A stretch of DNA of 64,000 nucleotides from Scedosporium boydii (lineage: Eukaryota; Ascomycota; Sordariomycetes; Microascales; Microascaceae): NCBI GenBank assembly GCA_002221725.1, contig NJFT01000109.1, positions 62,001 through 126,000 on the forward strand, read 5' to 3'. Positions 34,591-44,377 of this stretch are shown in pieces. Position 1 is the stretch's first letter. Each line of letters starts with the position of its first letter. The position numbers were made by a program, and so were the translations under genes. The notes beneath the pieces are model-generated. The model had not been told where the DNA came from, did not search any database, and was given only the letters and a program-made list of their open reading frames with translations.

Positions 34591-35211
34591 AACTCTTGCC
34601 ATTGTTAGAAAGGCCTTATAGACGCGACAGCTGCAGAGCTTTTGAGATGATGTACATTTTGTATCAATACGCTACGTTCCGTCTCATATTCTTTTTGACT
34701 TACGGACTTGTATTCGGCTCTATTCATAGTAGATGAATAGAATCATGAGAAACGACTCTACACATCACAGCAGGTCTTCCAGTTTGGCATGTATTCTCTT
34801 CGGCACGCCTCCCTAGATATTCGCTCTCTTCCCTAAGTTATTCATGCCTGCTTTGGGATATTCCTCTTCGCCCATGCTATTCCTCTCTTGCTCCACCTAT
34901 TCACTCCTTTCTTCCTCCAACTATTCACTCCTCTCGCACCTTCCCGAGTTCTTCTCTCCCACCCACCCACACACACATTTATGCATTTATACCTGCTATT
35001 TTCGAATTCTCTCCTCGTCTTCTTTTCCTCAAAAATCCTAATATATCTTCTTGATGTATTCCGCAACTGTTTTTCATTCACCAACATCCCTTATCCACTA
35101 TCACACACCTCATCCTACGAGAAGTATAAAGGCTCTTTGCGCAAACATCCACGGCACTCGAGTACACCTACTTCCCTCGTTTTGCACCCGCATCAGAAAG
35201 TAGACGAAGAG
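34591..35211. other. intergenic GEP4 - SANT-like gene
   Basis: About 620 bp of T/C-rich DNA, mostly promoter and leader of the next gene. The downstream reading frame stays open upstream to 34888, but that part is hydrophobic and low-complexity and is best read as leader. Confidence 0.5.
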
Positions 35212-35785
35212 ATGGGAGGAAAATCGTGGTCAAAAGAAGAAGAGGACTATTTCTGGGTCCATATCATCCCATTCTCCCATGTCCGAAGAGGACCCCATTT
35301 GGCGCACCCCGAGCAGAGCTTTGCCCAGCTCGGGAGAAAGATGCAAGATGCATTCGGTAGCCTAGCACGGCGAAGCTACACCGGCGTCTGTCTCGGTATG
35401 TCTTCCGATGGTCCCTAAAGTCTAGATATGCTTCCATTCCATGACCACCACTAACAAGTAAGCAGAGGAACACTACTACAAGAATGTAGTGGAGGGACGG
35501 ATATCGAAGCATGCTCCTAAATATGTTAAGGCTTACAAGGCCCTGGCAGGTAAGTTCATAGTCTCCCCTTTCCCACATTTCCCACAATCTCCTTACTTGG
35601 CGAGAAGATATATAATCAAGACCCGCTAACGTACTCCATATTTTCCAGCTTCCGATCCTCGCCAGCCCCCCTTTATCGCTCGTGTGAGGCGGGAATTAAA
35701 CGGCCTAGGAGAAGCCACCCACCCTGCCACCAAGCCGGGTGCCGAAATGGACTGGGAGCTCGGTGGAAGGGAGGAGACGGAGTAA
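35212..35785 (+). CDS. small SANT/Myb-like protein
   Basis: Three exons: 35212-35395, 35466-35549 and 35649-35785 (introns 70 and 99 bp). The protein has 134 residues. It begins KSWSKEEEDYFWVHIIP, a Trp-acidic-aromatic start like one Myb/SANT helix. It continues SFAQLGRKMQDAFG and RRSYTGVCL followed by EEHYYKN, giving three predicted helices with regularly spaced aromatics. Such short proteins occur in filamentous ascomycetes and often read as half a Myb domain. DNA binding is an inference. The intron phases (1, 1) join cleanly. The start at 35212 is chosen because the domain begins there; an upstream in-frame start would add low-complexity sequence. Confidence 0.75.
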
Positions 35786-36054
35786 ATATTGAGAAGGACT
35801 CCGTGTAGAGTTGGCGTGTAGAGTTGGCGAGCAGTCTCAAGGAGGCTGGCCCCATTGTGTACCAATATTTTTACATAGCGGGTTTGACTTTAATGGATAG
35901 GAAATGGAAGATACCCCATGGTTAAGACTGTTATTTGGGTTGCTTTTTCTCTTTTAGCATCCCAGAGAGATGCTCGTAATTCAGTTATCACAATTCACAG
36001 CGAGACTCTTTACATCTGCATGACTCTTTGATTGTATTCTGTCCGCCCCTAGAC

Positions 36055-36846
36055 TCAACTGCCAAAAGAGTGCTGCGGCCTCAAAACCTCCGCCAAAAAC
36101 GCCATAATGGGAAACATTTCCTCTCTCTTCCGGGGCATATCCACCCCGCTCCGCTCCCACTTCACCCTCCTCACGCTCTCAAACTCCCTCTCAGCGTACT
36201 CCACATCCTCGCTATCGACCTGTACTAGCAAGGCCCTGCTCTTCGACTTTTTTCTCCCACTCAGCGTCGAGACCATCGAAGGAGGCAACGGCCCGCCGAT
36301 AGACACGACGCCCTTCAGTGCACCCCTCCGCGTCCTCGGATCCACCTCTTCATCCCCGACCTCTTCGAGCCTCGGGGGATTAGCGATATCAGCTGCCAAC
36401 CCCAGCGCAAACGATCCTCCTTGCCCAAAGCCGAAAAGAATGATATCATCCATCTCCCACCCCAGCTTCGTAATCAGCAGGCCTCGAATCAAGGTATCCA
36501 GCACCTTAGCCTTGGCGCGCGAGAATCCCGGGTCCGCATCTATGTCCCCCGTTGAAGGATCCAGGTTTATGTCGTCCCCCCAATGGAAGTGGCTAGGTGA
36601 AGAGGACGCTGATTGGTGGGGCAGAAGACTGAGTGGGAGGACGGAGGGCCCGCGGACGGCGATGCTGAGGACGCAGGGGAGGTTCATGCTGCGGGCGAAG
36701 TTGATGAAGGATTCGCTGTCGCCGAAGCCGTGGAAGAGGATGAGGAGGGTTGTGGTTGATTCTGGGGGGGAGGGAAACGATGTGGCGAGGTGGAGTGTTG
36801 GGGCGAGGGAGGTGAAGTCTTCCTCTGTGGGTATTCTGGGAGGCAT
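36055..36846 (-). CDS. phospholipase/carboxylesterase, acyl-protein thioesterase-like
   Basis: Single exon, 263 residues from the ATG at 36846 (MPPRIPTEEDF). It is an alpha/beta hydrolase: the oxyanion-side strand TTLLILFHGFGDSESF comes first, and the nucleophile elbow is GFGQGG. Here the usual Gly-X-Ser-X-Gly serine is replaced by glutamine, so the canonical nucleophile is absent at the expected position. A late segment SRALLVQVDSEDVEYA is where the family's Asp lies. The fold matches acyl-protein thioesterase/lysophospholipase relatives, but the missing serine suggests an inactive or altered enzyme. The frame is open 210 bases further upstream, but that leader lacks domain features. Confidence 0.8.
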   Translation of the reverse strand: MPPRIPTEEDFTSLAPTLHLATSFPSPPESTTTLLILFHGFGDSESFINFARSMNLPCVLSIAVRGPSVLPLSLLPHQSASSSPSHFHWGDDINLDPSTGDIDADPGFSRAKAKVLDTLIRGLLITKLGWEMDDIILFGFGQGGSFALGLAADIANPPRLEEVGDEEVDPRTRRGALKGVVSIGGPLPPSMVSTLSGRKKSKSRALLVQVDSEDVEYAEREFESVRRVKWERSGVDMPRKREEMFPIMAFLAEVLRPQHSFGS

Positions 36847-37633
36847 TTTCTGAGAGAGTTGGGTGTGGATTTGGGCAAACTGATATTTCTCTGTCCTGTT
36901 GGATGTGTTTTTATTTAGTTTGGCGGGTTGGGAATGTGAGAGCGTTCGGTTTGACGTGTGAGTTGTATGGCGATGTTCGGTCCAGAGTTCAGCCCGCCGA
37001 TTCGGAAAAGCTTCATATACCAGCCCACGACAAGAACTCTCGACCGAGCAGCTCAAGTAGATAGCACTGTGGCCCGTGGCCAGGTGGTCGATGGAGGGCG
37101 CAGAAGGTTAGAAATTTACAAATTTTCGAAGCTACGCGGCAAGCGATGAATTCGAGAGAACTGGGCTTTTTGGTACTTTTTCAGTTTTTTACTTTTATTT
37201 TATTTATTATGTCTCTCTCATCTTTTAGCTATGTCGCACTTAAACCAGTAACTCATTCGAATCGTCCATCATCGCCGCCATGCATTAAACGACATTAAAA
37301 GACAAGGGAAACAATTTACTCAATAACGCGAGCCTCGGTTGATCATCGCCTTTCCTACTTTCGCGCGTCTATCTTATCCACTTCCTCGGTGTCATATCCC
37401 ATGTTCGAAGCGGCGCCTCGCCTCATCCCTCGCCGATGGTTGTATCGAGCTATGGGCCGGTTGAGGGTAGACGGTTCGGTAACCGGGAAAGGAGATCTTA
37501 TCCGGCAAGAGTTCGGTCAACGCTTAAGAGTTTATCATAAACAACAAAAATATTCGAACATATCCCCTGTGCACTCAAATATATCCATCCGCCACAAATT
37601 GCTAGTTCTACGTTCTACCTTCAGAATCACGGA
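36847..37633. other. spacer between hydrolase gene and Spok-like gene
   Basis: About 790 bp. The left part is the promoter of the hydrolase gene and the right part the 3' flank of the Spok-like gene. One copy of the 11-bp word CTTTTTGGTAC lies at 37166-37176. No gene is seen. Confidence 0.5.
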
Positions 37634-39988
37634 TCATTTCTCTCTCATCCAAGGCCAGGCAATCTTTCTGCCCATATCTAGTGTGAAAAGAGTCTGCGCA
37701 TTCGACTTGTCCTCCCGCATCTTAGCCCGATGCAGCGCTGCCTCTCTCGACCCGTCTGACGCTGTCGACGAGCCCAAGTCATCATCCTCCAACAGTCGCC
37801 TCCGCTTATTAGGCGAGAGCGCGCTCATAGCCCTGCGGGACGCCTTTGACGAAATGGAGGCCTGGTCGAAATCGATAATGGTTACCTCTCCGGTAGGGCC
37901 CTGCAACACATTGGGCAACCTGATGTCGGCGTGTACTACCCCGAGGCGATGCATCTGATCGAGTATGCTGATGACAGAGTCGACAATACGCTCGCGTGTC
38001 TTGGGGTCTTCAGGTACTGCGAGCTTGGTACCCCCATAAGACAGGAGGAGGAAGTAGATAATGCGCACGTCAATATCATAGTATAGAACCTGATGTAGCA
38101 GCCGGAGGTCGACAGAGCCGAGACACACGGGGATATGGCGGCCTTGTAGAGGCTGAAGCCTCTGGTAGATAGCCTCTTCCTTTTGTAGGGTAGGTACGCG
38201 GCCCCCCGTCACGCCCTTGGCTATAAATGTGTAGCCGTATTGGAGCAGCGTGAGCTGAAACAATGCACCGCAGGCGCCTTCCTGCCCTAGGGTCACAACA
38301 CCCTCCACCAAGGTTCGAGATAGCTGCTGCTGCAGTAGAGTCATCCATTCCGCATATGAGACGGGGTGCTTTTGCCTGCCGGCGGGCCTGTCAGGCATCG
38401 TCCGCGTGTGCAGCAGTTTGTTCGGGCACTTGGTGTCCAATGGCCAGCCATTCACTAATGAAAGGAGGCAGGATGCCGTGCAGTATGGCCTGGTTTGCTG
38501 AGATTTGCCCCTGCCTTTGTCACCAGCACTGTTACCACTACTGCGTGTTGAGCGGCTAGACGACGGGCCTTGCCCTTGTGAGGCTTGCGCTGTCGATCCC
38601 GATCCCGACGCGGAACCACCCCCTTGAGGACTGCCTGCTTGACTCGAACTCCCGGCACTAGGACCCCCGCCGCCCTCGCGTCTACTATGTGATGGAAGAA
38701 CTGGGCCCTGCCCCAGGTCAGGCTGTGGTTGTGGCTTTCTCTTAACCTTTTTAATTGGCGTCGGCACCCAATCAGGACTGCTTGGTATACGGCGGTGCTT
38801 CCTTCCTGGGGGTGTCGAGGGACCAGCCTCTTCCGCCGTCTCTTGCTCGTGCTGCACGATTTTATCCACAATATAGTTGAAATCAACAGCCCAAGTTTTG
38901 CTTGACGTCGTTGCTGCAACACGCTCGTCATTGCTGCGCTGTCTTGTTTGAAGGGTAAGAACAGTGAATGCGAGGACCTGACAGACGGCATTGCTGTAAA
39001 CAGGATCTTCATTAGCCTCGACCTCGCGCGCAGGCCGTGCAAGATGGTAGAATAACCCCTTTGGATTAGTCCAGTCAATCTTGAGAAATACAATCGAATC
39101 ACCATTCGTCACATAGCCATACTCTAGCCCAGCTTCCAGCATATAATGGTACGTCTGTGTGACCGCTGCAGCTGATAGAAGTTCCGCGTAATGCTTGAAT
39201 TTAGCTGGTTCAGCTGTGGGTATAGTGGGCTTGTTGACAACTTCATCGAAAATGTTCATCCTTCGTAGACCCTGTTCAAAGTGTGATGTGTGGAGCTTGT
39301 GGGGTGCTTTATATTCTATCACGTATGAAATTTCCGTTCGACTGTTGGCGTCTCGATATACGCAGACCTGGTCTGTCCGTAGGCTCTTTTCCTTCATATC
39401 CACGCCATCGGTCGGATCGCGGAGGCTACTGGCGCTCGTTGCGAAGTATACCCCATTGCCAATATCAAGGTTGACTTGCTGCGACTGGTAGTGTTTGAGC
39501 TTGGATAAAATGATGCGCACAGGATCCTCGATGCAATTATTCTCAATAAAGACAAGTGAGGGCTCACCCTCGACCCATCGACCTCGGATTCGGTTGCCGA
39601 TAGTCTTTAGGAAGGCAATGCTCTCGAATAGCCGCTCATCCTTAGGGAGCATATGCGATATCTCACTGATGATGTCGATTTGTGTAGAGTCGAAATCGAC
39701 CCATGGAGTAAGGAGGTCTGGACAATGTTTTCTGGTAGGGTTTGTGGTAGGAGCCCTCGAGGTAAGATAGCCGTCGGTAATGAGGACAAGATTGCTCAAG
39801 ACATATTCATGACAGGCTTGTAAATATTCTTCGAGCGTTGTTTCGCGGGTTAGGTTTTGCGCTTGCTCCTTCTCGCGTCTCTCCTGGTCTGCCCGCGCCT
39901 CTGCTTGGTCTGCTCGCGCCTCCGCCTGCTCCTTCTCACGTTCCAGCTGTTCTACCCGACGCTTGAGTTCTTCGAGTGCCGATGGCAT
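37634..39988 (-). CDS. Spok-like: SPOK-family spore-killer homologue (nuclease-kinase toxin/antidote)
   Basis: Single uninterrupted exon, 784 residues. Domain order matches the SPOK proteins of Podospora: (1) a coiled coil at about 3-48 with a duplicated AEARADQ heptad; (2) a PD-(D/E)xK nuclease-like domain at about 90-385 whose likely catalytic residues are D206, E225 and K227 (TDQVCVY, then VIEYKAPHKL); (3) a Pro/Gly/Ser linker at about 385-500; (4) a cysteine motif C503, C507, C521; (5) a kinase-like domain at about 545-784 with K591 (FIAKGV), E604/E605, HADIRLPNV (D688, N693) and IDFD (D706). In characterised SPOKs one gene both kills spores lacking it (nuclease, coiled coil) and protects carriers (kinase). 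All motifs are present and no stop or frameshift is seen, so it looks intact. Drive activity in this fungus is not shown. Confidence 0.88.
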   Translation of the reverse strand: MPSALEELKRRVEQLEREKEQAEARADQAEARADQERREKEQAQNLTRETTLEEYLQACHEYVLSNLVLITDGYLTSRAPTTNPTRKHCPDLLTPWVDFDSTQIDIISEISHMLPKDERLFESIAFLKTIGNRIRGRWVEGEPSLVFIENNCIEDPVRIILSKLKHYQSQQVNLDIGNGVYFATSASSLRDPTDGVDMKEKSLRTDQVCVYRDANSRTEISYVIEYKAPHKLHTSHFEQGLRRMNIFDEVVNKPTIPTAEPAKFKHYAELLSAAAVTQTYHYMLEAGLEYGYVTNGDSIVFLKIDWTNPKGLFYHLARPAREVEANEDPVYSNAVCQVLAFTVLTLQTRQRSNDERVAATTSSKTWAVDFNYIVDKIVQHEQETAEEAGPSTPPGRKHRRIPSSPDWVPTPIKKVKRKPQPQPDLGQGPVLPSHSRREGGGGPSAGSSSQAGSPQGGGSASGSGSTAQASQGQGPSSSRSTRSSGNSAGDKGRGKSQQTRPYCTASCLLSLVNGWPLDTKCPNKLLHTRTMPDRPAGRQKHPVSYAEWMTLLQQQLSRTLVEGVVTLGQEGACGALFQLTLLQYGYTFIAKGVTGGRVPTLQKEEAIYQRLQPLQGRHIPVCLGSVDLRLLHQVLYYDIDVRIIYFLLLSYGGTKLAVPEDPKTRERIVDSVISILDQMHRLGVVHADIRLPNVLQGPTGEVTIIDFDQASISSKASRRAMSALSPNKRRRLLEDDDLGSSTASDGSREAALHRAKMREDKSNAQTLFTLDMGRKIAWPWMREK
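39884..39925 (-). repeat. 21-bp tandem duplication coding coiled-coil heptads
   Basis: Two adjacent 21-bp units (39884-39904 and 39905-39925) differ at four positions and each encodes the heptad AEARADQ or a phase of it, near residues 22-35 of the Spok-like protein. Whole-heptad units let the coiled coil lengthen or shorten without frame loss. Confidence 0.85.
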
Positions 39989-41349
39989 GGGGAATATGAT
40001 GAGAGTAGACGACGATGTGAATTTTACGGGATGATTGGGAGGGAAGAAGGAGGCATCGCGACCTCACGACTCCAGGCAGAGAACCCGTCTCCGTACTGGC
40101 TCTTCCCTTCTGGGGAATAAATGTTAAATGTTCTTGGGAAGTTCCCAAAACCAATCGTTCCTCGGAAAAGATTCGGAAGAATAAGTGCAGCCTACCAGCC
40201 AATCAGGGTTGGCTGCCGACGTTAGTCGAAAATGTTGGCGGCCCGGCCCGGCTGACCTGGCCTGAGTGGGCGGAACAAGTCCCGCAGCCACAGACCACAA
40301 AGGCTGGGATGAAGGAGTATCTGGAGCTCATTTCATCGATTTGACCCTCGACAGAAGGATCAATTGATCCCCATTTTGATTTCAATTTGGACGCCCTTTT
40401 TGGTACGTTTGTTCCCTCTTTTTAGTCTAAAAGGTGGTTAAAAAGGGTCGGCAAGAGCCTTACCGCAATCCAAAGAGCTGGGTGAAAAGAGACGGGCCGT
40501 CCTCCCTATTTCCAACAAGCCCAGAGCCCCTCTCTTCGTTTGTCCTCTTAATGGAGACGATCCGAACAATGGCGAGACCTCGAAGTCGATCGATGTCGGC
40601 CTTGAAGGAAAAGAAACAAGGTTATTAAAGGATAAAGGGAACAGTGAAGGAGTACCAACTTGGGAAGCCCGCGACAGCATTGGTTAGGCGGGAATATGGA
40701 GGAACAAGTCATTGTTGTAGATCCGTAAGGTTAGTTGGATTACCGGCTGCAAGGTTACGCACATACAGGCAGGCATACTTGGTGCTTCGACTGACATCGT
40801 TCGCACTGTGTAGACTCCTCGATTACTCGTACAGATCAGCATACTACTTGCTAGAAATGAAAGCAAACCAATAACTCACCATGGCGGAGCAACCGCCACC
40901 AGATCTCTGCGGACAACTTCATCTTAAAGAGATTCTTCAAGCGGAGGGTATTATCATTCTCAAGTCCCGGGTCGCCGCATGCTCTCCCATCTTCCTCGCC
41001 GCTCATGGCGTCATCCGCAGTTTTGCTTCCAAAACCTCATAGTCATCTTCCTCACCTAGCACGGCACATATCTTGGCGCGCTCCCTTAAGGAAGTTGACA
41101 ACTACCCTCGGCGTTTCACGAAAGTTACCCCTGGTAATCCTCTTTGGTATTGGTAAAGTTGGTTTGATACGGACCCGCTCTTGGTCAATTTGTACAATCA
41201 AAGAACTGGGTACTAGTGCAAGTCATGTCTTCATTACCAAGATCGAGCTTCTCACTAAGGGGCTGTGCTAACATTAAGCAAAGTGCTGAAGGATCCGTTG
41301 CCACAAGAGAGGAGTTCACAGTCATCCTAAATAATCAAGCATTCGATTC
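39989..41349. other. spacer between Spok-like and AAA+ ATPase genes
   Basis: About 1.36 kb. It contains the Spok-like promoter, the second copy of CTTTTTGGTAC (40396-40406), and a 53-codon plus-strand frame at 40881-41042 (MAEQPPPDLCGQLHLKEIL...) faintly like a BTB-domain start but too short to call. No other gene is seen. Confidence 0.5.
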
Positions 41350-44300
41350 TCACGATGGCCTCATCTTCTGCTCCTGCATATACGAATTGTACTCGAGCAG
41401 CCACTCATCCTTGAAACTCTTGCAGTTCCGGAATGCGCGCATCATGTGGCTCTTGGTCAACATGGGCGTCTCACCCTCCGCGTAGTCGGCGCGAGCCAGT
41501 CCCAGGGCCGTGGTTACGATGTTGCGTATCTGCCGGCCGTCGAACTTCTCGTAGTACACGTCCTCCTTGAGCCACTTCATCATCTTCTTGTAGTCCTCGA
41601 TCTTTCCTTGCTCATGCAGGGGGTCGAGGAATCCCCGGAAAATACTCTCCATCTGGGCTGGAATCAGCGGGTTGTACTTGATGGCGATGTGGATGCGCGA
41701 GGGGATGGCGATGTCAAGTTGCTTGATCTGGTTGGTCGTGAGGAACATGATGCCCTGGTAGTACTCCAAGACACGGAGGAAGACTGTCGCACAGATACGT
41801 GTGCACAGTTAGTACACCAGTACCAAACTTGGGGGAATGGTTGTTTGCTAACCTGAAACTAATGCGTTCTTCTCGGTCGACATGCTTACGAGCCTTCCGC
41901 GACTCTCAAGAAAGACGTCGGCCTCGTCTCTATTGCCGCGATGGAGAATTTGTTAGAAATTCCTAGAACAAATGACTAGACAGAGCCGGAAACAGGAGGC
42001 TACATGTGAAGACACGATTGACTACTCATGCATCACTTACATTAGCAGGATAGCTTGCCAAGAAGTAGCAAGCGAAAAGATTTTGGCCAGATTCGCCTCA
42101 ACATGCCTCGCCTTAGTACCAACGTCTGCGACGCTGATGGAGAATAAAGGCTTCGCGCTCGCCTCCGCAATAGTCTCGGCTGTTGAAGTCTTGCCCACCC
42201 CGGGTGGTCCTGTTTTCGTTTTTAAACATATCAGCATGTGGACAAGACGGCTTCTCATGAAGCAAGAACGAAGGAAACAACGGGCGACTAACCGTAAAGA
42301 AGAATCACAAGACCCTTCCCTTTGCCCGGTGTGATATCATCAACCTCCAACCCAGTCTTTCCCCCGTTGACGCTGGACGACGACGAGACGTGACTCCTCA
42401 CGAGGTCAAGCAGCAGGTCCTTCGTTTCGTCTCCGTCGGCAAGTTTCAGCCGGGACCATGGTCCCGAGTTGTCGCTGAGAGGGAGCTTGACGACTTTGTC
42501 GACTTCGAGCTGTGCCCATTGCTTGGCCTTGAGGATGTATCCTAGGACACGGGGAGGGCAGAGCATGAGCTGTTCATCCTCCCAGTCCTCGTCGACCTCT
42601 TGGCGCTGCAGCTGGTCGAACTCTGTCCTGTACTTCCTGCACAGCTCGGTGTTCTTCTGGCAGTCGAGACACATGCAGTCCGTGTCTTCAATCATCTGCT
42701 CTAGGGGTCCGTTTTTTGCGGTTGCAGGGCCGTATTGGAAGTAGGATTCATAATCCACCATGACCCTGCTATCGACCTATGCCGCTGTGTTAAAATAGTA
42801 CTGTGGATGATCCTGGGAATGTTGGCGTGTGAACATGGGATTCCCATACCTGTAAGGACTTAACGACCTTCTCGCTACTACTTTTAGCAGGCCTTCTAGC
42901 AGATCTTCGAGATCGCAGTAGAGCGAACAGGTCAAGCTCGACGAAGAACGGTCGTGGCTTTAGGTCGCCCTGATCCTGCAGAACCCTTGATTAGTACGTG
43001 CCAGCTACGGCTGTGAATGCAGCGTGGCGGAACAGGGTGTGTATGACCAACATCGTCGGTTTGAATTCCGGAAAAGCCTTTCTTATCGAAAATGGCTGGC
43101 CCGTGGTAATCAAACATCCGTCCGCCCTCCTTAGCCCTACACAGTGCCCTAAACGTTCTTCCCCGCTTCAACAGTTTCGCAGTAACGTCGACCTTATCCG
43201 GGTGCAGATGGAAAGGGAAGTACGGTAGCGCTGTGACGGGCATGTGGCCCTCAAAGACCTCGATGGATATCTTCATGGACGTGCGCTTGAACCTGTCGCC
43301 CGTCCAGTCGTACATCCAACAGCGCATGCCCCACGGGTAGAACTGCTGCGTGCTGTCCTCCTCGGGCCACGTGCACCCCGTGTGGCCCTGCACAATGAAC
43401 AGTTGGTCCTGCTTCTGGAACGGCTTGCCGTATACTAGGGTACCTGGGGGAAAGATGGTCCATAGGTCCTGAAACGCGATCATGTCGTTGCTGCGGTAGA
43501 CGTCGCGCGCCTTAAAGTAGTTGTCCAGCCGGATGTCACCGGACGACCCGCCGCTGATGACTCCTAGGAGGAGTTCGAGGTCCCGCCGCGCCCGCTTGTT
43601 ATCCTCGTTCGCGGGTTCCGCTTTAGCTGCTTTTTTGAGTGCGTCCCAGGAGTACACGAGTGCCTCGTAGGGCGAGTGCAGCGCGACGGGTGGGCCGCGG
43701 AATACATGGTCCGGGTACCAGCCAAGGTGAGACTTGAGCAGGTCCCAGAGGTGAGGATCCTTGATGTCGATGACTGAGTTGTCATCTTTCTGGCTGTGGC
43801 TCGGTCCGTGGAGGTACTTCTTCAAGACGAATGCGTACTCGTTAGACGCAGCAGGGGTGTCCTTGACTTGGGACTCCTCTGGTACTTCGACTCGCTCATT
43901 TTTGGACGGGTCATTCTTGCTGATGAGGATCTTGACTCGAGACTTATCTTCCTTCTGTAGGCCAATCCAATGACATCGTCAATCAGCTGTTACTATCACA
44001 TAGTGGAGCGATTCAATCATCTTTCCAATTTACCTTCTCTCCTTCGGGCGCTTCCGAACCGGGACCGCTCTGAGAATGTTTCGAAGTCAGGTCACGTCCA
44101 TACGCAACAAAACCACGGCTTTCCGCATCAGCGAGAATAGGGAACTGAACCTTAACCTTAACACCTTCCGTTGGTGCGTTTGGCATGCCATTTGCCTGAG
44201 CCAGGGCCTCGTGCCTTTTCTCCAATTCTGAGTACTTGGCTTCAAGAATCGCCAGCTTCTCCGCGAGCGACTGTTCAGGGAAACTTGGTTAGTTTGCGGG

Positions 44301-44377
44301 AGGAACATCCCCAAAGCAACTGGTTAGACCAGCGGGACACTTGCCGACAACGACGACCCCTCTGTAGGTCCTGACAT
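41350..44377 (-). CDS. AAA+ ATPase with N-terminal DUF7025-type domain
   Basis: Eight exons (minus): 44339-44377, 44034-44270, 43052-43954, 42850-42975, 42293-42776, 42041-42209, 41853-41929, 41350-41783. The joined length is 2469 bases, 822 residues. A short coiled coil (residues ~15-40) precedes a ~350-residue region with W-rich segments (WYPDHVFRGPPVALHSPYEAL, CTWPEEDSTQQFYPWGMRCW) typical of the domain found before fungal AAA modules. The ATPase follows: Walker A GPPGVGKTST, Walker B ILLIDEADVFLE (split by an intron), sensor 1 FLTTNQ, then an Arg-finger-region IPSRIHIAIKY and a helical lid. Function is unknown; these proteins are highly expanded in filamentous ascomycetes. The first donor (AGT|GTCCCG) and third donor (GAT|GTTGGT) are weak, so those two junctions are provisional. 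Confidence 0.85.

Noticed and set aside
37634..39988. Reading of the Spok-like gene as a plain fungal protein kinase (FunK1 type)
   Set aside because: The nuclease D/E-K set, the cysteine triad and the N-terminal coiled coil are not parts of FunK1 proteins and match SPOK instead.
40881..41042. 53-codon frame faintly like a BTB-domain start
   Set aside because: Too short, stops early, and no continuation was found in any frame with a plausible splice site.
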